Program-made: the position numbers and the translations under genes | Shown: positions 35,042 through 42,537 of the stretch, in pieces | Layout: each line of letters begins with the position of its first letter | Position numbering within the stretch: position 1 is the first letter of the stretch | Notes under the pieces: model-generated | What the model was told of the DNA's origin: nothing | What the model saw: only the letters and a program-made list of their open reading frames with translations | The model's database searches: none | Source of the DNA: Actinomycetes bacterium | Lineage (GTDB): Bacteria > Actinomycetota > Acidimicrobiia > Acidimicrobiales > Palsa-688 | Reading direction: 5' to 3' | Length of the DNA: 64,000 bases | Assembly: GCA_021808665.1 (NCBI GenBank) | Contig: JAKBBA010000002.1 | Span: 62,001-126,000 of the forward strand

Positions 35042-35950
35042 GTGATAGCAGTTCTGTTTCCAGGGCAGGGCTCTCAGAAGCCTCAGATGGGTATACCTTG
35101 GGTTTCCAACCCTGCCTGGGCGGTGGTAGAGGAGATCTCAGACGCGTTGCACCGCAACGTCGGACGGCTTCTCACGGAGGCGGACGCCGAGGAGCTCAAA
35201 GCCACCCGCAACGCGCAACTTGCCGCCTTCGCCCTCAGCCTGACCGTCTGGCGGGCATGCCTCGACGTAGGCCTGGACGCCACCCGCGTCGCCGCGTACG
35301 CCGGTCACAGCCTCGGAGAATATACGGCTCTGGTCGCCTCAGGCTCGCTCGGCGTCCTGCCAGGCGCCGCCCTGGTCGCGGCGAGAGGCGAGGCGATGCA
35401 AGCTGCTGCCGAGACGAACCCAGGGACGATGGTCGCTGTCCTCGGGCTAGACCCCGAAGGCGTAGCCCAGGCGTGCGAGGAGACGGTTGGGGCTTGGCCT
35501 GCCAACGACAATGCCCCGGGACAGGTCGTGGTTGCGGGCACCGCAGCGGGCGTCGCCGCAGCGGGCGAAGCCGCCTTGGCACTCGGGGCCAAGAGAGTAA
35601 TGGCCCTGTCGGTCGGAGGGGCTTTCCATTCGCCATTAATGGAGCCCGCCCAGGCCAAGCTCGACGAGGCTTTGTCGTCGTGTGAATTCGGCGCTCCGTC
35701 AGCCCCTCTGGTGGCAAACGTCGATGCTCAAGCCCACAGGGACGGCTTTGCCCTGCTGCTTTCCCGCCAGCTAGTTAGCCCGGTCAGATGGCGCGAGTCA
35801 CTGATCGAACTGGCCGACATGGGCGTCGGCACCTTCTTAGAGCTGGGTCCCGGAGCAGAACTGTCGGGGATGGTCAAGCGGACCGTGCAAGAAGCGAACC
35901 GCCTGAACATCAGCACGCCCGACGAGCTGGGACGTATCGCAGAACTCTGA
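35042..35950 (+). CDS. fabD: Malonyl-CoA:ACP transacylase
   Basis: This 302-residue enzyme loads malonyl groups onto acyl carrier protein for fatty acid synthesis. It starts IAVLFPGQGSQKPQMG and has the nucleophile Ser90 in GHSLGEYTALVA and the catalytic His196 in GGAFHSPLM. The gene stands alone rather than in the usual fab cluster; no fabH, acpP or fabF is adjacent. The GTG start is supported by TAAGGT seven bases upstream. A perfect hairpin (GCGAGC-CGAA-GCTCGC, 35972-35987) follows the stop codon without a T-tract. Confidence 0.92.
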   Translation: MIAVLFPGQGSQKPQMGIPWVSNPAWAVVEEISDALHRNVGRLLTEADAEELKATRNAQLAAFALSLTVWRACLDVGLDATRVAAYAGHSLGEYTALVASGSLGVLPGAALVAARGEAMQAAAETNPGTMVAVLGLDPEGVAQACEETVGAWPANDNAPGQVVVAGTAAGVAAAGEAALALGAKRVMALSVGGAFHSPLMEPAQAKLDEALSSCEFGAPSAPLVANVDAQAHRDGFALLLSRQLVSPVRWRESLIELADMGVGTFLELGPGAELSGMVKRTVQEANRLNISTPDELGRIAEL

Positions 35951-36002
35951 GCGTACTGATCGTTGCAGCCAGCGAGCCGAAGCTCGCGCGGTCAACCTGC
36001 CG

Positions 36003-37694
36003 TCAGCCGGGGATCAGCTCTTCCCGCAGTTCCTTCTTCAGCACCTTGCCCGCAGGGTTGCGCGGTAGCTCGGAGCTGTAGAACCAGAACTTGGTGGGAA
36101 CTTTGAACGCCGCCAGTCGCTCTCTCACGAAGGCTGCAAGCTCAGCTTCGTCGACGTGGGATCCCGGCTTGAGCGTCACCACTGCGCCTACTTCCTCCCC
36201 AAGAGTCGGGTGGGGAATGCCGATGACGGCGGCTTCCGCCACGGCCGGATGCTCGTAGAGGACACCTTCGATCTCGACGCAATACACGTTCTCGCCGCCG
36301 CGGATGAGCATGTCCTTGGCTCGATCGACGATGTATACGAAGCCCTCCTCGTCGATGCGAGCCACGTCCCCGGTGTGAACCCAGCCACCGCTGAACGTCG
36401 CAGCCGTGGCCTCGGGCTTGTGCCAGTAGCCCTTCACGATGTTAGGCCCTTTGATCCATAGCTCACCGACGTGGCCGACAGGTAGATCTCTGCCGTCGAC
36501 GTCGACGACCTTGACGTCCACCACCGGAACAGGAGGTCCCACGCTGTCGGGCTTCGCGAGGTAGTCGTCGCCTACGTTCATCGTCGACAGCGACGACGTC
36601 TCTGTCATCCCGTACCCGTTCGAAGCGGGCGAAGAGTTGAAAGCCTCCTTGATACGTCTCACCAGGTCCGGTGGCGCCGGCGCCCCGCCGTAGCCGACGG
36701 ACTTGATGCTCGACGTGTCACGCGTGGCGAAGTCGGGGTGATCGAGCACCTGAAGGACCATCGTGGGAACACCCCCGAACGTGGTGATCTTCTCGCGTTC
36801 GATGAGCTCGAGGGCGCGGGCCGGGTCCCAACGGTGCATCATAACTAATTTCCCGCCGGCAAGGACGTTGCCAACGAGGATCGAATGGCACCCAGTGGCG
36901 TGGAAGAGCGGGACCGAGAGCAGGTAGGCGTTCTGGGAGCCACTTCCCGGGACCGGCACCTGGCCTGAGGTCCGGTAGACGGCCCTGGCCGTCACATAGA
37001 ACAGGCTCATAGGGTTCGTGCAGATGTTGCGATGGGTTCCCAAGGCACCTTTTGGTCGTCCGGTGGTGCCTGACGTGTAGAAGATGGTGGCGTCGTCATC
37101 GGTGCCCACCTCGACTGCGGGCAACTCGGAACCCTCGGAAGCCGTTGAGAGAAGCTCCTCGAAAGTCATGTCCTGGTCGTCGACGTTACTACCATCCCCG
37201 CGAGCGACGATCACAGCTTGAAGCTCGCTCAACTCGGAGCGGTAGGGTGCAACCGATGCTGCCCGAGCCGGGTCGGCTATGAGAACCTTCGTCTCCGAGT
37301 CTGATAACCCGTAGGAAAGCTCGTCACCTGTCCACCACGAGTTGAGCGGCACCACGACCGCCCCAGCCGCTGTGGCACCCCAAAACGCCACGGACCACTC
37401 CGGGTAGTTCCTCATCGCTATAGCGACCCTGTCACCCTCCCGGACGCCCAAGTGATCTCTAAGGGCATTCGCCATCCTCGCGCAGGCTATGAAATGCGCC
37501 TCGAAGGTCAAGTGCTCATCCTCGTAGACGATGAAGTCCTTGTCCCCGTGGGAACGGCTGACCCTCAAGATGTCAGCGAGCGTGGGAGGGCAATTCTTCC
37601 ACACCTTAGTGTCTACGTCCCTGATCACCTCGTGGGTGACCTCGAACATTTGACCTGGAGCGGTTAAGGCCTTGTCCGCCTCGGTCACCGACAT
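36003..37694 (-). CDS. AMP-forming long-chain acyl-CoA synthetase
   Basis: This 563-residue ANL enzyme has ATIFYTSGTTGRPKGALGT, the adenylate motif NGYGMTETSS, HTGDVARIDEEGFVYIVDR, and the C-terminal Lys in RNPAGKVLKKEL. It is the third acyl-CoA synthetase in the window. The ATG at 37694 starts five bases after the stop of the hypothetical gene at the end of the branched-chain amino acid operon, so read-through from that operon is plausible though the functional link is unclear. The longer frame to 37808 overlaps that gene and is rejected. Confidence 0.88.
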   Translation of the reverse strand: MSVTEADKALTAPGQMFEVTHEVIRDVDTKVWKNCPPTLADILRVSRSHGDKDFIVYEDEHLTFEAHFIACARMANALRDHLGVREGDRVAIAMRNYPEWSVAFWGATAAGAVVVPLNSWWTGDELSYGLSDSETKVLIADPARAASVAPYRSELSELQAVIVARGDGSNVDDQDMTFEELLSTASEGSELPAVEVGTDDDATIFYTSGTTGRPKGALGTHRNICTNPMSLFYVTARAVYRTSGQVPVPGSGSQNAYLLSVPLFHATGCHSILVGNVLAGGKLVMMHRWDPARALELIEREKITTFGGVPTMVLQVLDHPDFATRDTSSIKSVGYGGAPAPPDLVRRIKEAFNSSPASNGYGMTETSSLSTMNVGDDYLAKPDSVGPPVPVVDVKVVDVDGRDLPVGHVGELWIKGPNIVKGYWHKPEATAATFSGGWVHTGDVARIDEEGFVYIVDRAKDMLIRGGENVYCVEIEGVLYEHPAVAEAAVIGIPHPTLGEEVGAVVTLKPGSHVDEAELAAFVRERLAAFKVPTKFWFYSSELPRNPAGKVLKKELREELIPG

Positions 37695-37699
37695 TGCGC

Positions 37700-38209
37700 T
37701 CAAACGATCAACCTTTCCTTCCAAGACGCGAGATCCTTCCGCGCCTCTTGTGGGGTCATACCTAGTGCTTGTGCTTTCACCGCGTCCGCGATGCGGCGCT
37801 GGTCCCAATAGTCATGCGAAGCACCGCGGAACAAAGGCCGGCGCCACTCGACCAGGTCGGTCGGCGCCTGGTCGAGGTATCCCCAAAGCCCGTAAGACCA
37901 CTCCACGTCGAATATCACTGGCGCTCGACCGTAGTGCGACGCCCGACGGCTGGCGCACGCGAAGCACCCCGCTACCACGTCGTGTAGGTCCTCTCCGCCA
38001 GCCAACACAACCCGGTCAGCGAGGCGGAAAGCCAGCTTCAGACCGAAGCCAAGATCGGGGCCGGCCGAGCCGAGCCGCGGGCCTGACGGCGCCCCGCGAT
38101 CGGCTGTCTCTCCGGGGCGGCCGAGCTTCCACGGCCGCGGAGCGGGAAGTATCCTCGACGAGCGGACACGGTCGCTCGGAAGCACTGGGACATGCGCCGG
38201 TTGGGTCAT
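37700..38209 (-). CDS. Hypothetical protein coupled to citramalate synthase
   Basis: This 169-residue protein has a Pro/Gly-rich first half (ILPAPRPWKL, GPRLGSAGPDLGFGLKLA) and a helical, charged C-terminal half ending EARKDLASWKERLIV. I recognise no characterised domain and see no membrane helix. Its ATG at 38209 overlaps the cimA stop in an ATGA, strong evidence of translation and of cotranscription with the branched-chain amino acid genes. The longer frame to 38323 would run deep into cimA and is rejected. Confidence 0.65.
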   Translation of the reverse strand: MTQPAHVPVLPSDRVRSSRILPAPRPWKLGRPGETADRGAPSGPRLGSAGPDLGFGLKLAFRLADRVVLAGGEDLHDVVAGCFACASRRASHYGRAPVIFDVEWSYGLWGYLDQAPTDLVEWRRPLFRGASHDYWDQRRIADAVKAQALGMTPQEARKDLASWKERLIV

Positions 38210-39882
38210 ACGGCGCCATCTTGTCTGCCGGGCGAGGCGTGGAGCAACCCGAACACTATCGAGTCTTCGAGAGCAGCCCACGACGCCTCGATTACGTTCT
38301 CCGAAACTCCTATGGTCGTCCACGTACGTTCGCCGTCCGTAGAGTCGATCAGAACCCTGGTGACCGCCGCCGTGGCCCTACTGGTGTCTAAGACACGCAC
38401 TTTGAAGTCGGTCAGATGCACACGGGCGAGGCGAGGGAAGTGCGGTCCTATCGCCTGGCGCAGGGCGGTGTCGAGAGCGTTGACAGGCCCGTTACCTTCA
38501 GCCGTGGCTATCACGCGGGAATCACCGACTCGTACCTTGACGGTCGCTTCGGTCACGAAAGTTCCGTCTTCGCGAAGCTCGGTTATGACGCGATGGGACT
38601 CCAAGGTGAAGTAGTCCTGCTTCCAACCGGTCGCTGCTCGCATCAGCAGCTCGAGCGAACCGTCGGCTACTTCGAAGTGATAGCCACGGTGCTCCAGATC
38701 CTTGAGTTTGTCGACCACTCCCGCTGCTGCCGCGTCGTCGATGTCCAATCCGATCTGGGCTGCCTTGAGCGTTACCGTGGAACGTCCCGCCATCTCGCTC
38801 ACCACGAAACGCGTCCCGTTGCCGACTGACGCTGGATCTATGTGCTCGTAGGCGCTCGAAGAGCGGGCTATCGCACTGGTGTGCAAGCCGGCCTTGTGAG
38901 CGAAGGCTGAGACTCCGACGAAGGGCTGGTGGGCGTCGGGTGCGATGTTGACAACCTCGGCTATGTGGTGAGCGACCGGAGTCAACAGGTGTAGGCGCTC
39001 GGCTGAGATCGTCTTGACCCCCATCTTCAACGTGAGGTTCGGTATAGCAGCCGTCAGGTCAGCGTTGCCCGTCCTCTCGCCGTAGCCGTTCACGCAGCCC
39101 TGTACCTGGGTTGCGCCGGATCTAACAGCGACAAGCGAGTTCGCGACAGCCGTACCGGAGTCGTTGTGGAAATGGCAGCCGATCCCCGCTGTGGAAGCGA
39201 AGCGCTCAGCGACCTCAGCTACGACCCGCTCGACTTCGAAGGGCAAAGTGCCGCCGTTGGTGTCGCACAGGACGAGAACCTCTGCTCCCGCGTCAGCGGC
39301 CGCTCGCAGAACGTCGAGGCTGAAAGCTTGGTTCTCACGGAAACCGTCGAAGAAGTGCTCCGCATCCAAAAAGACCCGCCTGCCTTGGGAAACCAAGAAC
39401 CCGACCGAGTCAGCGACCATGTCAATAGCCTCAGTAAGCGTCGTGCGAAGTGTCTCGGTGACGTGCCACTCGGCAGATTTCGCCACGAGGCAGACCACCT
39501 GCGTCCTAGCCGCCAGCATGTCGGCGAGGACCGGGTCTGTCTCTGCCTTACCGCCGGCCTTCCTCGTGGAGCCAAACGCCACTAGCGTCGCGTTTTCGAG
39601 GCTCAGATCACCCTCGGCGGCCCTGTGGAAGAACTCGGCATCCTTGGGGTTCGCCCCCGGCCATCCGCCCTCTATGTATTGGACTCCGAGGGTGTCGAGC
39701 TGTGACGCTACTCGCAGCTTGTCGTCGACGGTGAGAGACAGTCCTTCTTGCTGGCTCCCGTCGCGCAAAGTCGTGTCGTAGATGTCCACGGACTCAGGCA
39801 TCTCCGCCGGGACGGGGTGGGAGTGCGCAACGCCGGTTGGCGGCGCTGCGTGCGAATGTGAGTGATCGTGGTCAGCTGACAT
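38206..39882 (-). CDS. cimA: (R)-citramalate synthase with a His-rich N-terminal extension
   Basis: This 558-residue enzyme condenses pyruvate and acetyl-CoA to citramalate, the first step of the threonine-independent isoleucine route. DTTLRDGSQQEGLSL, YIEGGWPGANPKD, HFFDGFRENQ, LVLCDTNGGTLP and CHFHNDSGTAVANS mark it as CimA rather than LeuA or NifV. The C-terminal LeuA dimer/regulatory domain is present, so feedback control by isoleucine is likely. About 27 N-terminal residues precede the barrel and contain HDHSHSH and a second HSH, a possible metal-binding tail. The ATG overlaps the end of ilvE by 11 bases. Confidence 0.9.
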   Translation of the reverse strand: MSADHDHSHSHAAPPTGVAHSHPVPAEMPESVDIYDTTLRDGSQQEGLSLTVDDKLRVASQLDTLGVQYIEGGWPGANPKDAEFFHRAAEGDLSLENATLVAFGSTRKAGGKAETDPVLADMLAARTQVVCLVAKSAEWHVTETLRTTLTEAIDMVADSVGFLVSQGRRVFLDAEHFFDGFRENQAFSLDVLRAAADAGAEVLVLCDTNGGTLPFEVERVVAEVAERFASTAGIGCHFHNDSGTAVANSLVAVRSGATQVQGCVNGYGERTGNADLTAAIPNLTLKMGVKTISAERLHLLTPVAHHIAEVVNIAPDAHQPFVGVSAFAHKAGLHTSAIARSSSAYEHIDPASVGNGTRFVVSEMAGRSTVTLKAAQIGLDIDDAAAAGVVDKLKDLEHRGYHFEVADGSLELLMRAATGWKQDYFTLESHRVITELREDGTFVTEATVKVRVGDSRVIATAEGNGPVNALDTALRQAIGPHFPRLARVHLTDFKVRVLDTSRATAAVTRVLIDSTDGERTWTTIGVSENVIEASWAALEDSIVFGLLHASPGRQDGAV

Positions 39883-40795
39883 GTTCCACCCAGTCCTTGT
39901 AGCGGTCTACGCGGCCTCGGACGGTGTCGTGGTAGATCTCCTGTATTCGCTGAGTGACCGGACCCGGCTTGCCGGAGCCGACCGGCCTGTCGTCGACGGA
40001 GGCGATGGGCACCACCTCGGCGGCAGTGCCGGTTAGGAACGCTTCGTCGGCGGTGTATAGGTCGGACCTCAAGATGTTGGAGTACTCGACCTCGTAACCG
40101 AGGTCCCCAGCGATTGTCATAACGGAGTCCTGTGTTATTCCCTCCAACGCCCCGGCTGACACGGGAGGCGTCAATAGCTTGTTACGGCGCACGACGAAGA
40201 CGTTCTCTCCGGTGCATTCGCTCACGTAGCCTTGGGGAGAGAGCAGGATCGCTTCGTCGTAGCCTGCTTTGAGCGCTTCTATCTTGGCCATCGAGGAGTT
40301 TATGTACATTCCCGTCCCCTTCGCCGCCGGGGGCATGGCATTAGGGTCGTGGCGCTGCCAGGAGCTGATCTTTACTCGAACTCCGTTCGCCACCCCGTCG
40401 TCTCCGAGGTAGGCGCCCCACGGCCACACGGCTATGGAGACGTTGACCGGACAAGGAAGCGGGTTGAGGCCCATCTCGCCGTATCCGAGGTAGACGAGCG
40501 GACGGATGTAGCACTCAGCGAGCCCGTTGACCCTCACCGTAGTACGCGTCGCCTCGACTAGTTCGTCGACGGAGAAGGGCATCTCGATCATGAAGATCTT
40601 CGCCGAGTTGAAGAGGCGGGTTATGTGGTCGCGAAGCCGGAAGATGCCGGGCCCTGCGTCCGTCGGGTAAGCACGAATGCCCTCGAAGACGCCGCAGCCA
40701 TAGTGAAGTGAGTGGGTCAGCACGTGGACACGGGCCTGATCCCAGTCCACGAGCTCACCGTCCATCCAGATCTTTTCGGTGGATGAAATAGGCAT
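39872..40795 (-). CDS. ilvE: Branched-chain amino acid aminotransferase
   Basis: This 307-residue fold-type IV PLP enzyme makes or breaks down Val, Leu and Ile by transamination. It starts KIWMDGELVDWDQARVHV, has LHYGCGVFEGIRAY, the probable PLP Lys in AAKGTGMYINSS, and VSECTGENVFVVR with FLTGTAAEVVPI toward the end. The ATG at 40795 lies six bases after the leuB stop, and cimA follows with an 11-base overlap, so it is the middle gene of a biosynthetic operon. Confidence 0.92.
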   Translation of the reverse strand: MPISSTEKIWMDGELVDWDQARVHVLTHSLHYGCGVFEGIRAYPTDAGPGIFRLRDHITRLFNSAKIFMIEMPFSVDELVEATRTTVRVNGLAECYIRPLVYLGYGEMGLNPLPCPVNVSIAVWPWGAYLGDDGVANGVRVKISSWQRHDPNAMPPAAKGTGMYINSSMAKIEALKAGYDEAILLSPQGYVSECTGENVFVVRRNKLLTPPVSAGALEGITQDSVMTIAGDLGYEVEYSNILRSDLYTADEAFLTGTAAEVVPIASVDDRPVGSGKPGPVTQRIQEIYHDTVRGRVDRYKDWVEHVS

Positions 40796-40801
40796 TTTTG
40801 T

Positions 40802-41803
40802 CTACACCCTTTCTGCGATCACGTCGCCGATTTGGCTCGTGGAAGTACCCGGTTCGGCCACAAAGTCCGTGACCGCCTTGGTGATGCGCTGCGCCGCGTC
40901 TGGCGCGCCAAGGAAGTCGAGCATCATCGCCGCTGAGATGATCGCAGCGGTAGGATCTGCCCGCCCGGTTCCGGCTATGTCTGGCGCCGAACCGTGGACC
41001 GGCTCGAACATCGAAGGCGACGTCCGCTTCGGGTTCAAGTTCCCTGACGCGGCCCGGCCGATCCCGCCGGCAACGGCACCAGCAAGGTCGGTGAGGATGT
41101 CGCCGAAGAGGTTGTCCGTGACGATGACGTCGTAGCGGGACGGATGCTCCACCATGTGTATGCACGCAGCGTCGATGTGGTTGTAGGCGGTGCTGACTTG
41201 GGGGTATTCAGCTCCGACAGCTTCGAACGTGCGTTGCCACAGGTCGCCAGCGAAGGTGAGCACGTTCGTCTTGTGAACGAGAGTGAGGGTTCGAGACGGC
41301 CTAGAGTTAGCGGCCTCAAAAGCGAAACGCACGCAGCGCTCCACTCCGAAACGAGTGTTGACTGATCCCTGCGTCGCTATCTCCGCCTGAGTACCCCGAC
41401 GCAGGAACCCACCTTCGCCTGCATAAGTTCCTTCGGTGTTCTCGCGTATCACCACCATGTCGATCGGCTCGCCGGCGCCGATGCTCGCTGTGGCGCTGAA
41501 AGGCCGAAGGTTGATGTACTGGTCGAGTTCGAAGCGCATCTTCAAAAGCAGCCCTCGCTCGAGCACGCCAGGCGGAACTTCCGGGGTTCCTATCGCGCCG
41601 AGAAGGATAGCGTCGAAGCCCCGAAGCTCCTCGAGCACCGAGTCTGGGAGAACCTCGCCCGTTGCAAGGTATCGCCTGCCGCCAAGGTCGTAGTCGACCG
41701 TCTCAAGTACCCCACCGGCCGCCCGGGCTACCTTGAGCGCTTCGGGAACCACCTCCTGGCCTATACCGTCTCCGGCTATCACCGCTATCTTATAAACGCT
41801 CAA
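40802..41803 (-). CDS. leuB: 3-isopropylmalate dehydrogenase
   Basis: This 333-residue NAD-dependent beta-decarboxylating dehydrogenase serves leucine synthesis, and in citramalate-using organisms can also oxidise 3-methylmalate. It has [18 protein letters not shown], the substrate loop [22 protein letters not shown], the metal-binding [14 protein letters not shown], and [17 protein letters not shown]. The TTG start at 41803 has AAGGAG ten bases upstream. A leader of about 195 bases with a short peptide and hairpins precedes it. It is first in the order leuB-ilvE-cimA. Confidence 0.92.
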   Translation of the reverse strand: MSVYKIAVIAGDGIGQEVVPEALKVARAAGGVLETVDYDLGGRRYLATGEVLPDSVLEELRGFDAILLGAIGTPEVPPGVLERGLLLKMRFELDQYINLRPFSATASIGAGEPIDMVVIRENTEGTYAGEGGFLRRGTQAEIATQGSVNTRFGVERCVRFAFEAANSRPSRTLTLVHKTNVLTFAGDLWQRTFEAVGAEYPQVSTAYNHIDAACIHMVEHPSRYDVIVTDNLFGDILTDLAGAVAGGIGRAASGNLNPKRTSPSMFEPVHGSAPDIAGTGRADPTAAIISAAMMLDFLGAPDAAQRITKAVTDFVAEPGTSTSQIGDVIAERV

Positions 41804-41950
41804 CTGCTCGACACTCCTTGCTCACAAACTCCGTTCTGGCGACGTGAGCCCCGACTATCCGGGACGCCGCAGAACGCTGAAGGCTCCTGTAACGACAACG
41901 ACCGCCCCGAAAGGGACGGTCGGAAAAGCGCGTCGGACGTTACCGGCGCG
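41804..41950 (-). promoter_or_regulatory. Structured leader between the BCAA leader peptide and leuB
   Basis: Three inverted repeats follow the leader peptide on the minus strand. (1) AGCGCG...CGCGCT (41952-41927, overlapping the stop codon) with an inner CGG/CCG and followed by TTT. (2) CGACCGTCCC-TTTC-GGGGCGGTCG (41922-41899), ten bases per arm with one mismatch. (3) A larger repeat near 41834-41874 with inner CCCG/CGGG. Position and content suit transcription attenuation, but which hairpin terminates needs folding. Confidence 0.55.
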
Positions 41951-42004
41951 CTAAAGGATAATTACGATGTGCTGTTGAGAACTTCCAGGCATCCCCACCA
42001 TCAT
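41951..42004 (-). CDS. Candidate branched-chain amino acid leader peptide (attenuator)
   Basis: An 18-codon frame on the minus strand reads MMVGMPGSSQQHIVIIL then TAG. Five consecutive codons before the stop (ATC GTA ATT ATC CTT) specify Ile, Val, Ile, Ile and Leu, the amino acids made by the operon downstream. TAGGGT (42010-42005) is a -10 candidate; its six-base spacing points to the in-frame GTG at 41998 as a leaderless start, giving a 15-residue peptide, but ATG codons at 42004, 42001 and 41992 are also in frame. The frame is too short for routine gene finding. The content and position match ribosome-mediated attenuation leaders such as that of ilvBNC in Corynebacterium. Confidence 0.7.
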   Translation of the reverse strand: MMVGMPGSSQQHIVIIL

Positions 42005-42010
42005 ACCCTA
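42005..42010 (-). promoter_or_regulatory. -10 element of the leuB operon leader
   Basis: TAGGGT on the minus strand lies six bases before an in-frame GTG of the leader peptide. It is nine bases from the -10 of the divergent greA, so the two promoters are back to back. Confidence 0.5.
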
Positions 42011-42018
42011 TCCACATG

Positions 42019-42032
42019 TAGCCTGGGGTGAT
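42019..42032 (+). promoter_or_regulatory. Near-leaderless -10 element of greA
   Basis: TAGCCT is followed by GGGGTGAT (eight bases) and then the ATG at 42033. Confidence 0.5.
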
Positions 42033-42509
42033 ATGACCGCCTCCACCCGCCTTACAAAGGAGACCTTCGAACGACTAAAAGAGGAGCTCGAAGATCTAAA
42101 GACGAGAGGGCGGATCGAGATAGCCAAAGCTATCGAAGCGGCACGCGCCCTTGGCGATCTGTCGGAGAACGGCGACTACCACGCCGCCAAGGACGCCCAA
42201 GGCAAGATGGAGGCACGGATACGTCAGCTGGAGGCAACCTTGGAGGGCGCCGAGATCGTGACCACCGGCGCGGGATCGGGCGGTGCCGTTGAGGTAGGGG
42301 TCGTTGTCGCGTTACGCTACGACGGCGACGACACTGAGGAACGCTACCTCGTTGGCTCCATCGAAGAACGCCGCGACGGCGTAACCGTGGTCTCCCCGCA
42401 ATCAGCTCTCGGCCAGGCGCTTGTCGGCAGGAAACGGGGCGACAAGGTCAGCTACGAAACTCCCACCGGTGCGCAGCTCGTAGTCGAGATCGTGTCGATC
42501 GGAGCTTGA
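42033..42509 (+). CDS. greA: Transcription elongation factor GreA
   Basis: This 158-residue factor rescues backtracked RNA polymerase by stimulating transcript cleavage. The N-terminal coiled coil contains the acidic tip in LGDLSENGDYHAAKD, and the C-terminal FKBP-like domain includes SPQSALGQALVGRKRGD. The length is typical. The ATG has TAGCCT eight bases upstream. It is divergent from the branched-chain amino acid leader and is followed 28 bases later by a GH15-like gene. Confidence 0.94.
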   Translation: MTASTRLTKETFERLKEELEDLKTRGRIEIAKAIEAARALGDLSENGDYHAAKDAQGKMEARIRQLEATLEGAEIVTTGAGSGGAVEVGVVVALRYDGDDTEERYLVGSIEERRDGVTVVSPQSALGQALVGRKRGDKVSYETPTGAQLVVEIVSIGA

Positions 42510-42537
42510 CACCGCCAGCTTCTCCTGGCAGGCCTAG

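Noticed and set aside
35972..35987. Perfect hairpin between fabD and the acyl-CoA synthetase as a bidirectional terminator
   Set aside because: The stem is only six bases and there is no T-tract on either side, so termination cannot be supported.
41804..42004. T-box riboswitch upstream of leuB
   Set aside because: No T-box consensus or specifier-loop pattern is visible; the Ile/Val/Leu run before a stop fits a leader peptide better.
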